A stretch of DNA of 64,000 nucleotides from positions 310,001-374,000 of the forward strand of contig JASBNA010000018.1 of assembly GCA_038087015.1 (NCBI GenBank), in the 5' to 3' direction. Source of the stretch: Cerrena zonata (Eukaryota; Basidiomycota; Agaricomycetes; Polyporales; Cerrenaceae). Below are positions 19,937 through 32,220 of the stretch, one piece after another. How positions within the stretch are numbered: position 1 is the first letter of the stretch; the number at the start of each line of letters is the position of its first letter. A model generated the notes under the pieces. That model saw only the letters and a list, made by a program, of their open reading frames with translations. It was not told the origin of the DNA and did no database searches. The translations under genes were made by a program, and so were the position numbers.

Positions 19937-22550
19937 AGCTTATTTACTACGACTATGGTTGCTCAAATATCATTCCATCGTCTCTCCCAAGCATTTCTTT
20001 CCGGGCATCCTTGCCTTCAGAAGCGGCAGACGTCCACAAACTCGACGACAACAAAGAACTTAACCCTGATGGTATAGGTTATCCAGTTACAACCTATCTT
20101 GAACAGTAACGTTAGCGTAGATGTTGTCTTTTCTTCAATGTCAGATTCCAGAGATAAAATTTACTTCGGTAAACATGGATAACATAGCACGCAGACGAGT
20201 CGCAGGGGCTCCCCGCTGGATGTTCGATATCAAAGTGGGCAGATGGTAGGGCTAGAAGAAAAATGTGTCTGAGTTAGATCAAGATACTTAGATGGACCAT
20301 GCAGACGCGGCTGCAGCCTGTATGTATAGAAAATCTTGCTAGAGTATCTAGTCGAGGAGAGCAGATTGCCGGGCTGAGGAGTAAAATCAAGTACCGATCA
20401 TCGATCAAGACTGACAAGCGATTCGATCCTTCCACCTCCGTCCTCTCCTCTTTCTACTCCAACAAGCAACAACTACTTCAAGTCATTTAATGGACCGGCT
20501 CATATCATACAGAACCACAGCCTCGATGTACATTTGTTGGATCTTGACTTGGGGGCACTGGGAACTAGAATCATGTCCTACTTCATCTCCTTAAACGTCC
20601 TTCTGAACTCTAGTCTACTTCAAACGTGCCTATCTCCCTCATATAAAACTATCTATGATTAACACCTACTAGTGACTACCAACCCACCCCTACTTACGCA
20701 AGGCTATTCTGATCACGAACTTACTTTCTGTCAGCACCATCCTCTCCTCTCGTGCTATCCTCAAGCGCCTTCCGTCGTAACCTCTATTTGCTTGGTCTCC
20801 TCTCCAGATATCTATGCTTCTCATTCTCCCCATTCACCCTGTCACACAAACTCAAACATCTGAATGGATTACCTCACTGGTGCTTTCACCTTGTCCGTTT
20901 ACTCATAGCCGAAGACCGATCGCTCGTACGTCATTCAAATCATCTGTTTTTCGCCACGGTACTAACACTATACTTCCAGAGCAGCCATGTATGGTCTTAT
21001 GCACAAGTCATGCACTTACGAATCGCTCTCGCTCTCAAGTAGGCTATTATGCTGTCACGGACAACGTTCATATTCCACGCTGGCTCCCCCTTGATCCAGC
21101 CGTAGTTTGCTATGAACGTCTCTCTCGGGTACATTCAAATAACGTCAAGACCCCTAACTCTACGCCTACCGGTCTTTACTCGTAAAAGCTCAAACCCCTG
21201 GACGTTAAACCTCTTCAGCTCTTCCCCGAGATTACGGTCGCCGCGACAGGTCTATTGATCACTGGAGAGCAGTCAGTTACCTGAATAGAGCGGATAGCGA
21301 GTTCGTAGCAGTCAAATTGTAACGTCCTCATCATACTCGATTCCTTTCGTAGTATGGTGCACCTAACAACTGTTTATCCAATATCGAAACGATCCGACAC
21401 CAAACACGCTGCCACTATCTAGAAATCCCAGCTAGTATACTAACATCTGCCGCTCGCTCGCTCTCAACACGAATATTCCTCCTTTGTTGGACTTGAATGA
21501 ATTTATCCCAATCAAGTTCTCGTTCTAATGGGGGAAACATACTCACGTATCATTGTGAACGCTATATTCCTCGTACACAGTGTCGAGCCCTACCGATCGG
21601 AGCATCGAGTCTTCGACGTCAGGCATCAGAGTTTTGAAGGGGATGATGTTGTTGAGATATAGAGGCAGAAGTGGGGACCAAATACTGTCTTGGGAATAGG
21701 TGCGCGAATTCATGACATTTATGGTTTCGTCTTCATGCAAGTCGACTTTGTGTTGCAGGGCTCCGTCAAGTGTGTCAGCCTCAGGCACGATCACTTTACA
21801 CGACCGAACTCTCACAATCAACACCCTCGTTATAGATAATACCAACACTCAGCCCAATTATATTCGCCCACAGCGTTCCAGTGCTTCCCTTCAAGTGGGG
21901 TGTTAGGCACAAACTTCGACTTCTATCAAACCTTTGTCTTGCAGTTATTCGTAATACTAAATTACGAATACAAGGCATACATAAAATTTTACATCTTTCT
22001 CCCACCTATCACCATAGTCGAGCCGCATATATGCGCGTGTACGATCGACCTTTGCCTTCCTGTTCCGACTTTCGAGCCCCCTTGCTCATGGACAGTAGGT
22101 CCGTCCCTCAATATAACCCACGTCTGCGCTAGCCTTCTTACTAACTTGATATCTCTTAGTTCGCTACCTTGCCTGTTCTCTCTCTCTCTGTGGCCACTAA
22201 TGGTTCAACGGGATTATTGCACTCCTACCTTTGCCATAACCATACCTCGTATTCTAGTTGCCTTCTATAACTCGCTCTTACTTGTTCCGCTATCACTGAT
22301 CCCCATCTTCCTCGTTCTAATTACTAACAATGCGTGTATCCACAACGCGAAGACTGATTCAAGCTCTATTCATACGAAAATCCTTTACGATGATTTCATT
22401 TTCACATTCTTCCCACTATTGAGGAACATCCTCGTTGTGATAGAGTTTCCATTAAAACCACGTTTCGGCCGTCGTCCTGTCTCCTCAAGGCAACATGTTG
22501 CATCTGCGCAACTCAACCTCAACCACGAAGAACTCCGACACGAGCTGAGT
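19937..22550. other. Long non-coding stretch with dispersed-repeat sequence
   Basis: About 2.6 kb without a supported gene. Part of it (about 20400-21385) matches 35540-36425 and is described as a repeat. A minus-strand frame at 21543-21848 (containing NSRTYSQDSIWSPLLPLYLNN) looks protein-like but has no start, splice partner or known family. A long plus frame (21900-22550) upstream of member 4 is hydrophobic and low-complexity and is probably chance upstream of the true start. Confidence 0.4.
20400..21385. repeat. Dispersed repeat, copy 1 of pair
   Basis: Sequence blocks in the same order reappear at about 35540-36425, for example CTACTTACGCAAGGCTATTC versus CTACCTACGCAAGACGATTC and a shared GATAGAGCGGA region near the right end. 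Identity by eye is roughly 70-80% with gaps. No open reading frame is shared, so this looks like an old non-autonomous or decayed element. Confidence 0.6.
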
Positions 22551-23333
22551 ATGAACATCCTCACACCCATGAGAGTCGGCAATATGCCCTTGTTTAAAAC
22601 ACTCCCTACTATCCTTCTCTCTACTCGCCGAGCATCCTCTTCAAAGGCGAGAAAGCAGTCAGGTGGTGGTACCAAGACGGGCTCCCCAGAGACAGTAAGT
22701 CTTTCTTCACCATATCATAGTGCAATTCGGGGCTTGATAATCCACATCTACGGCCGACTCAGCCGAAACCAGAGTACGGGCCAAAACGATCACCAGTGGA
22801 TGTCTTTTTCGCTCGATATTCCTCGTTCAAACATAAGCGGACTAAACCACTCCCTGACCAATTTGGATCATTGTGTCGGAAGAGATGTGAAGAACTGAAG
22901 CTTGTCAAACTCGAAGACGAGCATTTAAAGGCCCTCAAGAATAAGTTGACTACAGCGATGGCGGATGAACTGTACCTCATGTATGGGAGAACTGAGAGCA
23001 GGAAAGCTGGCTGGAGGAGGTTATGCTGCGATGCGGGTATCGATCCCGTACCAAACACGCCAAAAGAATGTCGAAAGGTATGTTCTTCTCATCAATAGAC
23101 TCGCAGCATATGGTGACTAACTAATCATCATATAGGAAATAGAAGAGAAATATATCAATATTGTCGACCTCTTGAGTGCAAAACGAGGTGGTCGACCAAT
23201 AGTGTCATACAAGAATTTAAATGAATTGGCGAAGCAGACTAGGCGACCTATGCGGATGTTTCCAAGTCGTAAGGTGAAGGGGGCATTCTCTGCGTTGTTG
23301 CATCGCCTTCCGCCGACTGAGCACAGGGCATAG
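22551..23333 (+). CDS. Unnamed duplicated-family protein, member 4 (218 residues)
   Basis: Three exons, 22551-22694, 22763-23077 and 23136-23333. The first exon is basic and Ser/Gly-rich (STRRASSSKARKQSGGG). The core exon contains PVDVFFARYSSFKHK, the block MADELYLMYGRTESRKAGWRRL and GIDPVPNTPKECRK. After the shared phase-0 intron come YINIVDLLSAKRGG and a shortened C-terminal block ending at FSALLHRL. It is the most diverged copy: the GGVL motif and several acidic positions are altered, which suggests relaxed constraint or a changed role. In-frame ATGs at 22569 and 22584 are alternative starts. Function unknown. Confidence 0.72.
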
Positions 23334-23595
23334 TGTATGTACACGACGTACTGGGTAATTCAATGTTGTTCTCTTTTTCCTCTTCTAGATCTATCCACAT
23401 GTACACGTACATCAGTTGTTGCAACTATCAGCGTCCATCGAGAACCTTTACATGATAGCCCAGTTTATAATATATTCTCCCTTCGTATTAAATTACTGAA
23501 TAATTCTATTTCACGTGAACTCGAACATTTCTCGACGAGACTACACCGCATATAAACGACTCGTGAGTTAAGCTACCAGAACTCGAGTATGATAT

Positions 23596-24060
23596 TTATT
23601 CCTCAACGCTGCAGCGTGCGAACCCCATGATGGGTGTTGTGAAGTAAATGAGCCCTGTTCGCGAGCATTTCTCGCCTGAGTCGATACATGCTGGGCATAT
23701 AAAGCTATCCGGGAGCGAAACCATGCAATCGTGTTTTAGTAGTCTTCCCAAGGTGGATTCGAAAGAGTAGATGGTCATGATTTGTATCGACGGATGAGTC
23801 TTAGAGTGCAATTGCCCTGGGAACAAAAGGACAATATACTAGACAGTGAATTCGTCAGATCTAGGCTTACCATCTGCTCCGTTGGTGAGACCGTCAACCG
23901 TAATGACAAGGTCACATATATGGTGATCGCTCTCAACGTTATCCAAGCTCGACGACTCAGGGTCAGCGTGCACGTAAACGTAAACGCAAATCCACATCCC
24001 GAATTCAAGAGATCCTGTAGCTCCCACCCGTGCTCTTGCTTCGTTGCTCGATGACACCAT
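23596..24060 (-). CDS. Hypothetical small protein (136 residues)
   Basis: Two minus-strand exons, 24060-23871 and 23816-23596, joined by a GT-AG intron of 54 bp in phase 1, give 136 residues. The protein contains LEFGMWICVYVYVHADPESS, DLVITVDGLTNGADG, a Cys-rich stretch (FICPACIDSGEKC) and ends TPIMGFARCSVEE. Four cysteines in the second half could bind a metal or form disulfides, but there is no signal peptide. The start ATG at 24060 is the first in frame. The clean splice junction and absence of stops support a real gene. I do not recognise the family. Confidence 0.5.
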
Positions 24061-26039
24061 CCCCTTTGTTTGAAACTTCGATATTCATAGACCAGCAGAA
24101 CGATTGGATATTATCTGTACGAGAGCTTCAAGCTATGTTTCACGATTGGGAGTAGGAGATGGCAAGTATCCTATAAAGCGGGACGGAGAGGGAGACTCTG
24201 GGTTGTATATGCACCACAAGTAGTAGGAGACCAGTTGAAGCCAGATGTTCAGTTTGATGCTCCAGAATCCTCAATATATCGCGGATCGCAACTTCGCGAA
24301 AGAGGGCAGTGACATAAACCAAAAGGTTTGCATCTAAGTGTATGCGGAGTCAGCGCAGTACTAGTCGGAACACCAAGGGGATGTAATCGTTACACAGGTA
24401 TTGAGACAGTCCGGGTAATGTAGAAAGTATTCGTCCAAGTGCAGCAATATGAGGATTAGGCATGTATACAAGAATGTTGGAAAGCTGGCAGAACAAGACG
24501 TAGGATATAGTGGAAAGAACGATAAAGAAACTTGCCTAACGGTACCACTATTGTCTTTCGATCTAAGTATCCTGGTCATGACCAGTGAATGGTCGTTAAT
24601 GATGGTCGGATATTTGATGCATTAAGAGTCGTCAATTGGGTACAGCAGATATTTTCGAGCAAACAATTACTAGGATGTGTCGATTTGGGGACTCGAGAGA
24701 GTTCGTAATGCTATGCAAGAGATGTATCGAGCAATGAGAGCATTCTGGTCTGGTGGATGAGGTTGATTGAGCATTACCGTGTGCCTTCCCTCAGACAGGA
24801 TCTCAGTACTCACCAATCATCTCGGTGGAGACCCCTGAAGCCAGGATGCTGAACCATTCCATGGTCAGAACATCACAATTGTCTCGGTATCGGGAACAAT
24901 GGCTTGGACGGGAGAAGTTGTAAGCAATGAGTGTGAGGTATACCTACCAGAGGGAGCCATATGAGTATGAAGCCAAGATACAGGTCGTTGTTCAAGTGAT
25001 ATTGACCAGTAGACGTTAGTCGAAGACCACTGAGAGGAGTAGTAGTTGTCTAAGTCGCATCCTCGGGCGTCAGAGTGTGATCGAGAATCGCCTCTCGTAT
25101 CCCGATTCGTATTCATCTCTCTTTTGACTCTCACTTTCATCTCTCTCCCAAACCTGGGGTCTAGTAGCGTTACTTGACCCACTCCCTCTCGTTTACTGAG
25201 CCATCTCCCGATGATGTATATAAGTACGCTCTACAAACATATACTACACACCTACATTCTACTAAGATGATGCTCGTATCTCTTGATCATGCATCATCGT
25301 TGCTGTATCGAGCAAGGGTTTTTTGGTTTCTGGTTTTGATCATACCAGCGATGCATGGCGGAACGTGTCCCGTACGTGCTCTGAACATTTCGTACTAGAA
25401 ACCAACTGACCGGAACGATATCTGCCAGAATATGACAGATCCCAGTGGAAGCTGAGGATCTCAGTTACGATGGCGACTGTCAGAACCACTATTTCTCTGC
25501 TGTAGCTTTTACGGGGACTGAGATCCTCACTGGTTAAACTGTCGATGTCTTGAAACATGCATGCACCAGACGCTCGGTTTATGCACCCAGGCTGTCAAGG
25601 GCTTTTGGAACTCGAATGTACAGATGAGATGCTTTCCACTATGGTTGCTATACTTTCGCTTCGACATCATCTCGGAGTAAGTTTTGGGGTAATCCACCCT
25701 GACTTCGTGTCCAGATTTCTCTATTTCTAGGTAACTTCCTTACCCTGACATGAAAATAAAACTTCCGACTTGAAAGGGATCTTTTCGCCTTGATGATACT
25801 CCAGATGCGACCACAATGGTCGTTATAAGGATAGCTACAGGTCTCCCACTCTTACATCCGTCTCCTTTTTCTTCGCGTTGAACGCACGCTCGAGTTCAAG
25901 TTGGACCAGCAGCTCGCAGTAAGTCTTACTACACCAATAATGATCTGTGTTTAACATTTGCTTCTTCCTGGTATAGGCAGGTCCGAGTGTCTGGGCCTTT
26001 TTTGTTTTTGTTTTTGCTTCAGGTTGAATACTGCCCAGG
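24061..26039. other. Gene-poor stretch upstream of the glycoprotein gene
   Basis: About 2 kb. Short frames on both strands were judged chance. One possible small gene starts at an ATG at 25267 below a TATATAAG at about 25217, with a hydrophobic segment (VFWFLVLIIPAM) and a GTACGT donor at about 25373. It could encode a ~40-residue secreted peptide, but this is weak. The last 200 bp may hold 5' exons of the glycoprotein gene. Confidence 0.3.
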
Positions 26040-27495
26040 ATGGCATCACAAAGGATGATTCGTCACAGTGAGTCGGCCACAACTCTCCATCACCCTAGGT
26101 ATTGACAGAGCTCTTCTATCTATAGTCCGACGAGATGACAACCACAGTGGTGGTGGCGATGGTCGGTCAGGAAAGCAGTCTTCTTCTGGTGAGAGAAAAC
26201 AGATGCTTGACTCTGACGACACGCACACATCGAACTCTGGAAACGACAAGGACCCCAATTCGCAGGGGAAGAACAGCAGCAATAATAACAACAACAACAG
26301 CAACAGCAACAATAACAACAATAACAACAACTCTCCTTCCTCAGGCTCAGGGAGCGGGGGTAACAACAGCTCTCCGAGCGGGGATAACAGCAGCTCGAAT
26401 AACGACAAATTTGAGAAAGACCACTGTATCTCGGTCAACGAGAACGACGGAAGTCTCCATTACAATGGTTCTTGGACTTTGGACACCAACGATCGGACCG
26501 GGTTAACAGCTACCACCCATACCGCCAATGAGACCGGCGCACAGATGTCCGTTGCGTTCAATGGTTTGTGGTCTCTCGAGTCTCGAGTCCTGAATTCAAC
26601 TAATATCTTTCATACGTGATTATATCTAATGAATGGCCATCAGGTACCAGTGTCATCGTCTTTGGTATCGTTCATCAAAGTAACGGAACCGTCCCGACGG
26701 CGAACTATTCTATTGACGGAGCCGAGCCTACCACATTGTCACTTCCATTTTCCTCGCATAATATCCCCAACCAGCAATTCTTCCAGTCCGCTCTACTCAC
26801 CCAAGGGGAACACAATCTCACGATCACCGTCGTCAGCAATACAAGTTCCTATACACTTGATTACCTGTGGTTCTGCGGAACCAATACGACAGCAGTTTCT
26901 CAGGCTGTTCAAGCTTCGAATGGAGGTAAAAGCTCAGAAGGCAGTGGGCAATCATCGGGAAAGACTGCGATCATTGTTGGGAGTGTTTTGGGTACGTTGT
27001 TGGTCATTGTATCGGCCGCGTTTGTGTTTGTCCTTTGGTCTATTCGCAAACGACGGACGAGGGCGGTTTTCACAACAAGTCCACTACGCGAGTGGTTGTC
27101 CCGACGTGAGTCCGTGAATAATTTATTATTTATGTTTTTCTTTTTGTGTGTCTTCGACTTTTGGGTGGCTCATGCATGGCATATCAGAGAGAGAAACATT
27201 ACTCACATCCTCCGACTCAATCATGCGGCGTAATCCAAGCACTCTCGGTACAAGTACATCCGGACACCATCCTCATCCCCATGCTATCTCGGAGAAGTCA
27301 TCACGAAGCGATGAACCAGTCATCAGGACATTCTCGGACTTTGATCGTCACTACTCTTTCCCGTACCCACTCAAGATTCATGGCCGTGACCGACCGATGA
27401 GTTCCATCTCATCTGGTCAGTGCCGGACTTCCTATCATACAAGTGTTGTTCCAGTATCACCGAAGTTCCCGAAGACACCGAGGGATTGGACATAG
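26040..27495 (+). CDS. Ser/Asn-rich single-pass membrane glycoprotein
   Basis: Plus-strand exons 26040-26067, 26099-26563, 26644-27105 and 27188-27495 give about 420 residues. The order is a polar Ser/Gly region with a long Asn run, a beta-rich ectodomain (HYNGSWTLDTNDRTGL, GTSVIVFGIVHQSNG, NYSIDGAEPTTL, NLTITVVSNTSSYTLDYLWF), one transmembrane helix near residues 270-292 (IIVGSVLGTLLVIVSAAFVFVLW) followed by IRKRR, and a Ser/Pro-rich cytoplasmic tail. This matches a widespread agaricomycete family of surface proteins with a galactose-binding-like ectodomain; roles in wall sensing have been suggested, not shown. About ten NxS/T sites lie outside the helix. The N-terminus is unresolved: another splicing adds a hydrophobic upstream exon that could be the signal peptide. 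Confidence 0.75.
26270..26335 (+). repeat. AAC-type trinucleotide microsatellite in coding sequence
   Basis: A run of AAC/AAT/AGC triplets that encodes an Asn-rich tract in the membrane glycoprotein. On the opposite strand it yields an artefactual Leu run. Length variation would change the linker length without breaking the frame. Confidence 0.85.
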
Positions 27496-28511
27496 CTTTT
27501 AAACGAAACTAGATGATCAGTCCTCCTAGGAATTTCACTCTGAGTTAGGGCTATAGGTGATATCAGTGTTATGGTTATTATTCTGATAGTAGTTCCTGTC
27601 GGCGTTGTCACACTTTGGATGCGTGCGATCTTTTTTTCTATAGACAATGGACAATGGACATCTAAGTGGACTTGATGTGAGGAGGAGTGCCTGTTCCCCA
27701 AGTTGACACATGGGATGAAAGTAGTGACTGTAGTGGGGAGTAGAGTGAGTAGAATGTCGGCGAGGAGGAAGAGTTGGCAATCGAGCCTCATGATCGGGGA
27801 CTTCGGGAGTACTGATTACTACTCTTCTCTTGCTTGTATATCTCTGTATGTGAATCTCAAGCTCAAGTCTTTTACTGGCTCTATATGTTCTTCCCTAAAT
27901 CTTGTCTGACTCTGTAGCTCTCTCATCTCTACTGTAGCTTTGCTTGTCCTACTCCCTTCTAGTTGCCGAACACGTCGGTTCGCTTGTGCTTTAAACTCTG
28001 CTAGCTATCTCTTTTCTACCGACTTCTAATATCCTCAAAAATGATGTGTATCCTCTCAAGCCCTATACCTTCTACCGAACATAGCTCTTCATCATACCTT
28101 CCTGAGACTGAAGAATCGGCTGATCACACTTCCATCAATATTGATCCCATACTTGGTCCCTCAAGTCAAGGTCCTATGGAAACTGATTTTCTCAAAAAGC
28201 CATCTCTCATCTTCATACAACATGCATTTTCCATCTGGAGAGCCAACAACTACTGTCCTTGATAGATCTTGAGAGCAAGACTCCAAATATTTGTCAGGAG
28301 AGGAGCAATATCTATCCCCTAAAGCCTCAATTTTGACATCTCTATGTACTTGCATATCACCTACTATGTATATCTGTTTACCACACAATCTGACACATAT
28401 ATCACACTTGGGCTCCTCCTTGGATCATGTAGATCATTCCATATAAATAGACTGGGAACATATATCACCTGGTACAAATATCATACACAATTTGCTATTT
28501 TACACTGTATT
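27496..28511. other. Intergenic, with dispersed repeat
   Basis: About 1 kb between the glycoprotein and the F-box gene. The central part is a copy of a dispersed repeat (27690-28080). Base composition becomes AT-rich from about 28250. Confidence 0.5.
27690..28080. repeat. Dispersed repeat, matches 36720-37125
   Basis: The first ~165 bp match 36720-36885 closely (roughly 90% by eye; both contain GTCGGCGAGGAGGAAGAGTT), and the rest matches more weakly in the same order to about 37125. A more diverged relative is at 40860-41230. No shared reading frame is intact. Confidence 0.75.
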
Positions 28512-30794
28512 CTAGGTCCAGTTAAGCACAGCCAAAATACCACATCTATGTAACTTGGGCAAGAGATCAGTCTGAAATGTGAGACCTTCAGGAAGCACTT
28601 CTTTTTGTGTTATAGTAACCTTGTGGAGTGATGCAAATTGAGGGGAAGTGAGAAGAGTGTCAATCCTGTCCCAAAGCTCAACATCAATATCACTGATTTC
28701 AATATAAAATGCATCAAATGTTACAGAGATGTAAGCCATATCAGCTGAGGTTATAGTTTGAAGTTGATTGAGCATGTATTCTGTCTGGAAATTAACACCA
28801 GTTGTATAATTGAGCTGAGTTAGATTGCTGCAACTCTCCAATGAGACTAAGTCAGAAGATCAGCCACAGTTCATATGTCACCATCTTTTATTGAAATCAA
28901 CTTACTTTGAACAATCAAATTCTCTGATATTCCCTCAGGGTTGAAGATAAATATTTGTAGGTGATCACTGCAGTGTATCACAAGTGCTTGAATTGCCTCA
29001 CACAAGTAATCCATCTTAGACTGTTCATCTTCATAATATACATGAATCTCAAGGATTTTTAAATTTGAGGTAAATGTTCCTGCTTCAACCAGTGAATCCA
29101 GAAGGATTACATGATTAACAGAATCTATCCACAATGTCAGTGATATCAATGAGCATTTGAGTTTGTTTTGATATAAAGACTTGAGTGAACATGTACTCTT
29201 AACAAGTTTTGCCCTTTCTAGATCAATAGAGAGTGTTCTCAAACAATGAAAACATGCCACAAACTGCCAAAACAAATGTAATGAACATTGTTTTGCACCA
29301 TGATACTGCAGATCAACATTAAGGCTCTGTATAGTTTTGTTGATAGCATATTTGAATATGCTTGGATGTACATCATGGAAATAATCTATCAAAGCAAGCT
29401 GCTTGATATTGGGCAGCCTATATACCAGTAACATGACCTGAGTGATTATTGAAAATTTTTTTCTTTCTCTATACAAGACTTTCAAGTTTATATTTTGTAC
29501 CAAGCTGCAAGCAGAAGGATGCTTGTGAATAAACATTGCATATGTGCAGATGTTTTTGTCATTCAGAATGACATTGACATTGTAATGTTTTCTAGCTCTT
29601 TTTGACCATATATGACACACTTGTGCACAAACACCCAAGTGCTTTTGTGGTGACTCATCACAACATGCAACCCAGTCTATTATTGCATCATAGATTTCAT
29701 TGGGAAGACAACCATTTGAGAATGAGCTATATAAATAAGAAATTGAACATCACATAAGCAATGCAATGAATTGATGGGACATACTGTCTCAATAGAGGTG
29801 ATCTGATAAGATAGATTGGCCTTGGGACATACCAAAACTTTGTCTTGCTGACAATTTTCAACCATTCACCACATACAAGAGCACATCGGCACAACATCCC
29901 CCGAGGATAGCTTTCAAACCTAGAATATTCAATATCTGGAAGCCAAGATATAATCATAAGATATATCTCATTGGGCAAGCATCCTATCCAGAATCTCCTA
30001 AAAGTCAACACCTATCAGTAACAGAAAATCAATAATAATGCTATATTTATAGACCTTTTTGCTACATATTTTGATGACAAGCATTGGAAGAGACTTTCCC
30101 AGGACCCATATCTATATAGCATAAGATTTTGTACACCAGCCCAATCTTGTGCATTAGCAACATATTGCAGATAGGTTAGGTCAGGAGATGGTCCCTGTAG
30201 TAGAGGTGGATATGTGATATCAGAAAAAGAAGGTGATGATGCTGAATTTGATATGTGCCTAGTAGCAGAGAGTGGAAAATAACTTGAAGGCATAGCTTGC
30301 AAAGTGGAATCTGAGAATTGCATATTTTGCTGAGATATTGGCTCAAAGTAGGCTGTGTGGTCTTGGGGAGGAGTTGGGTTTGGATAATATGGTGGATCAG
30401 GTGGGAGAAGGTAATTTCCACCTGGTGGAATGGAGGGTGGAATGAGAGGTATGGGGATTTGTGATGGGGGAAAATGAGTATCATCCAACCCAACTGGAGA
30501 CCATTCATCCCATGAGTCATTGAAAAAAGCAGGTGTCTGTTCTTGGAATGTGGGCAAGGTATTGTTGTCCAAGGAAGGAAAGGAAGGCATATTGAGGAGT
30601 GAAAGCGGATCATCAAAGGAACTTGGTTCCTCCAGGGGTTGGTTATGATCACTAGGGACAGGATCGATAAATGAGGAATTGACTGGTTCTTCCACTTGAT
30701 CGTCAACGGGTGTGACCGATCGTGACTGGAGAGACCATGAAGATTGGAGGTTGGAGGGCACAGAGGACGTTGAGTACGAGCGAGAGCGAGGCAT
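28512..30794 (-). CDS. F-box protein with two F-box-like motifs (686 residues)
   Basis: Four minus-strand exons: 30794-30055, 29997-29833, 29726-28906 and 28846-28512, total 2061 nt with no frame break. Residues 1-245 are Pro/Ser/Asp-rich and disordered. At ~247-300 is an F-box-like segment (IGCLPNEIYLMIISWLPDIE, then CRCALVCGEWLKIVSKTKF) and at ~302-345 a second one (NGCLPNEIYDAIIDWV, then GVCAQVCHIWSKRARKHY). The rest resembles the leucine-rich-like region of fungal F-box proteins. F-box proteins recruit substrates to SCF ubiquitin ligases through Skp1. Two copies of the motif, each starting GCLPNEIY and each opening an exon, suggest exon duplication. The gene is clearly AT-richer than its neighbours. 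The start at 30794 (MPRSRSYS) was preferred over 30884 because the extension looks like leader sequence. Confidence 0.75.
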
Positions 30795-31869
30795 AGTGGG
30801 GATGATAGTAGCGAGTAAGAAGGTGGGGGGAGATAGTTGGGTGCGCTGGTAGTTAAGCAGCCTCATGTGTACAGCATGTGACATGTGGTCCTAGGATTCT
30901 GAGGATCGTTTGAACTCAAATATGCCCCATGGTTATGGGATGACGCCTGCTTTGCTGCTCGTTAACCGCTCATGTCAAGAGCAAGATTTGTATATTGAAC
31001 CTTGTAGAATGACATACAAAAGAGATGTTTACCATCACCCGCCATACAAAGGTCCTGTATCAACGCCCACTCTTCGAAAGTTCACGAGAGAGTTGTCTTT
31101 CTCTACCGTGACAGATCCACAAGCAAGCGTGAGGGATGAACACGGTCAGTCCCGCACAAGCAAAATAGCACTTGGCGGTAGTTGAACGCGTAGAATGTAG
31201 CGCTCTGTAAGCTCTGAAGGAACTTTGCAGATTGTCAAGGATACAACGATAAATAGGGTTTTCCGACATACGAGAAGTAGATTCAATCGTCAGGATTGTT
31301 TCGATGCATCCTGCTGCCTATGATCATGGCTATGGAGGAGATGAATGAAGGTCGGCGAGTAGACTAATCCATTTGAGGGGTTTGTCGCAGCATGGTACCG
31401 TCAGTCTGCCCTATAGACAAGTGAGCGGTGATCCTGGATCAAGGCGTGTACATGGATGTTGCAACAGAGACCCATCCGGCGACGAGCAGTTGCGAGAAGA
31501 GCCTGAAAAGCCTAAGTCCATGTTCATGATTAGGAAAGCCTTAGGGGAGATGTTACCCATGAGTGAGTACCAATGAAGAACTCAGTTGACACGAGAGATT
31601 ACGAGGTGAGCAGCAGAGGCAATGCACAAATCCCAATGGTCGTTGTTCAGATCGGCATTAAACACATATATGGTCACAAGCTCAAGTACGAGAAAGACGA
31701 ATAGCTTGCCTGATAACTCTGAGGTAACCATAGAGCGGAACATTGAGGAGGAAGAAGAGTAGTCGACCGTGAGCGTAGTTGATCGAAGAGGAGGTGTCCC
31801 GGTTGGGCGTCGGAATACGATCGAGAGGATCATCTCCATCTCTCGCCTTTACTCGTATCCTCTCTCTCT

Positions 31870-32220
31870 CCAGGAACATCGCTTGGAATCTCTCGATGGT
31901 TCAACGTTCAACGTTCATACATGCGACTCCTCTCCCCGCTTGCCCTACAAGTGGCATCTCCACATTCCACTCACCCTACCAAGACCTTCCCCGCTCAGAA
32001 GTGCTTGCTTCTCGACTCTCGGTTATTTCTCTTACACTGTTACTTCCACCGTTCTCCTTCTTGATGCCTGCTATCCTGTGCTCTCCTGCAGACATTCCTA
32101 GTTCACTGAATCTCTCTCCCCCTCTCGTTCCTCCAATACTTGCCCTAAAGGTAGACGCTCTCAATACATGCCTCTTTCAATGATTTCTCCAAAAACCAAC
32201 TTGTGACTCATACGACAGAC
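31870..32220. repeat. Dispersed repeat, matches 41430-41720
   Basis: Both copies contain CTTGATGCCTGCT followed by ACTTGCCCTAAAGGT(A/G)GACGCTCT and ACTCATACGAC in the same order; identity by eye is about 75-80%. Confidence 0.65.

Noticed and set aside
21900..22550. 5' two thirds of a 332-residue plus-strand frame
   Set aside because: Only its last ~48 codons splice to family member 4. The upstream part is hydrophobic low-complexity sequence without a family match.
26046..26438. Minus-strand frame with a long Leu run
   Set aside because: It is the reverse reading of the AAC microsatellite coding for Asn in the membrane glycoprotein.
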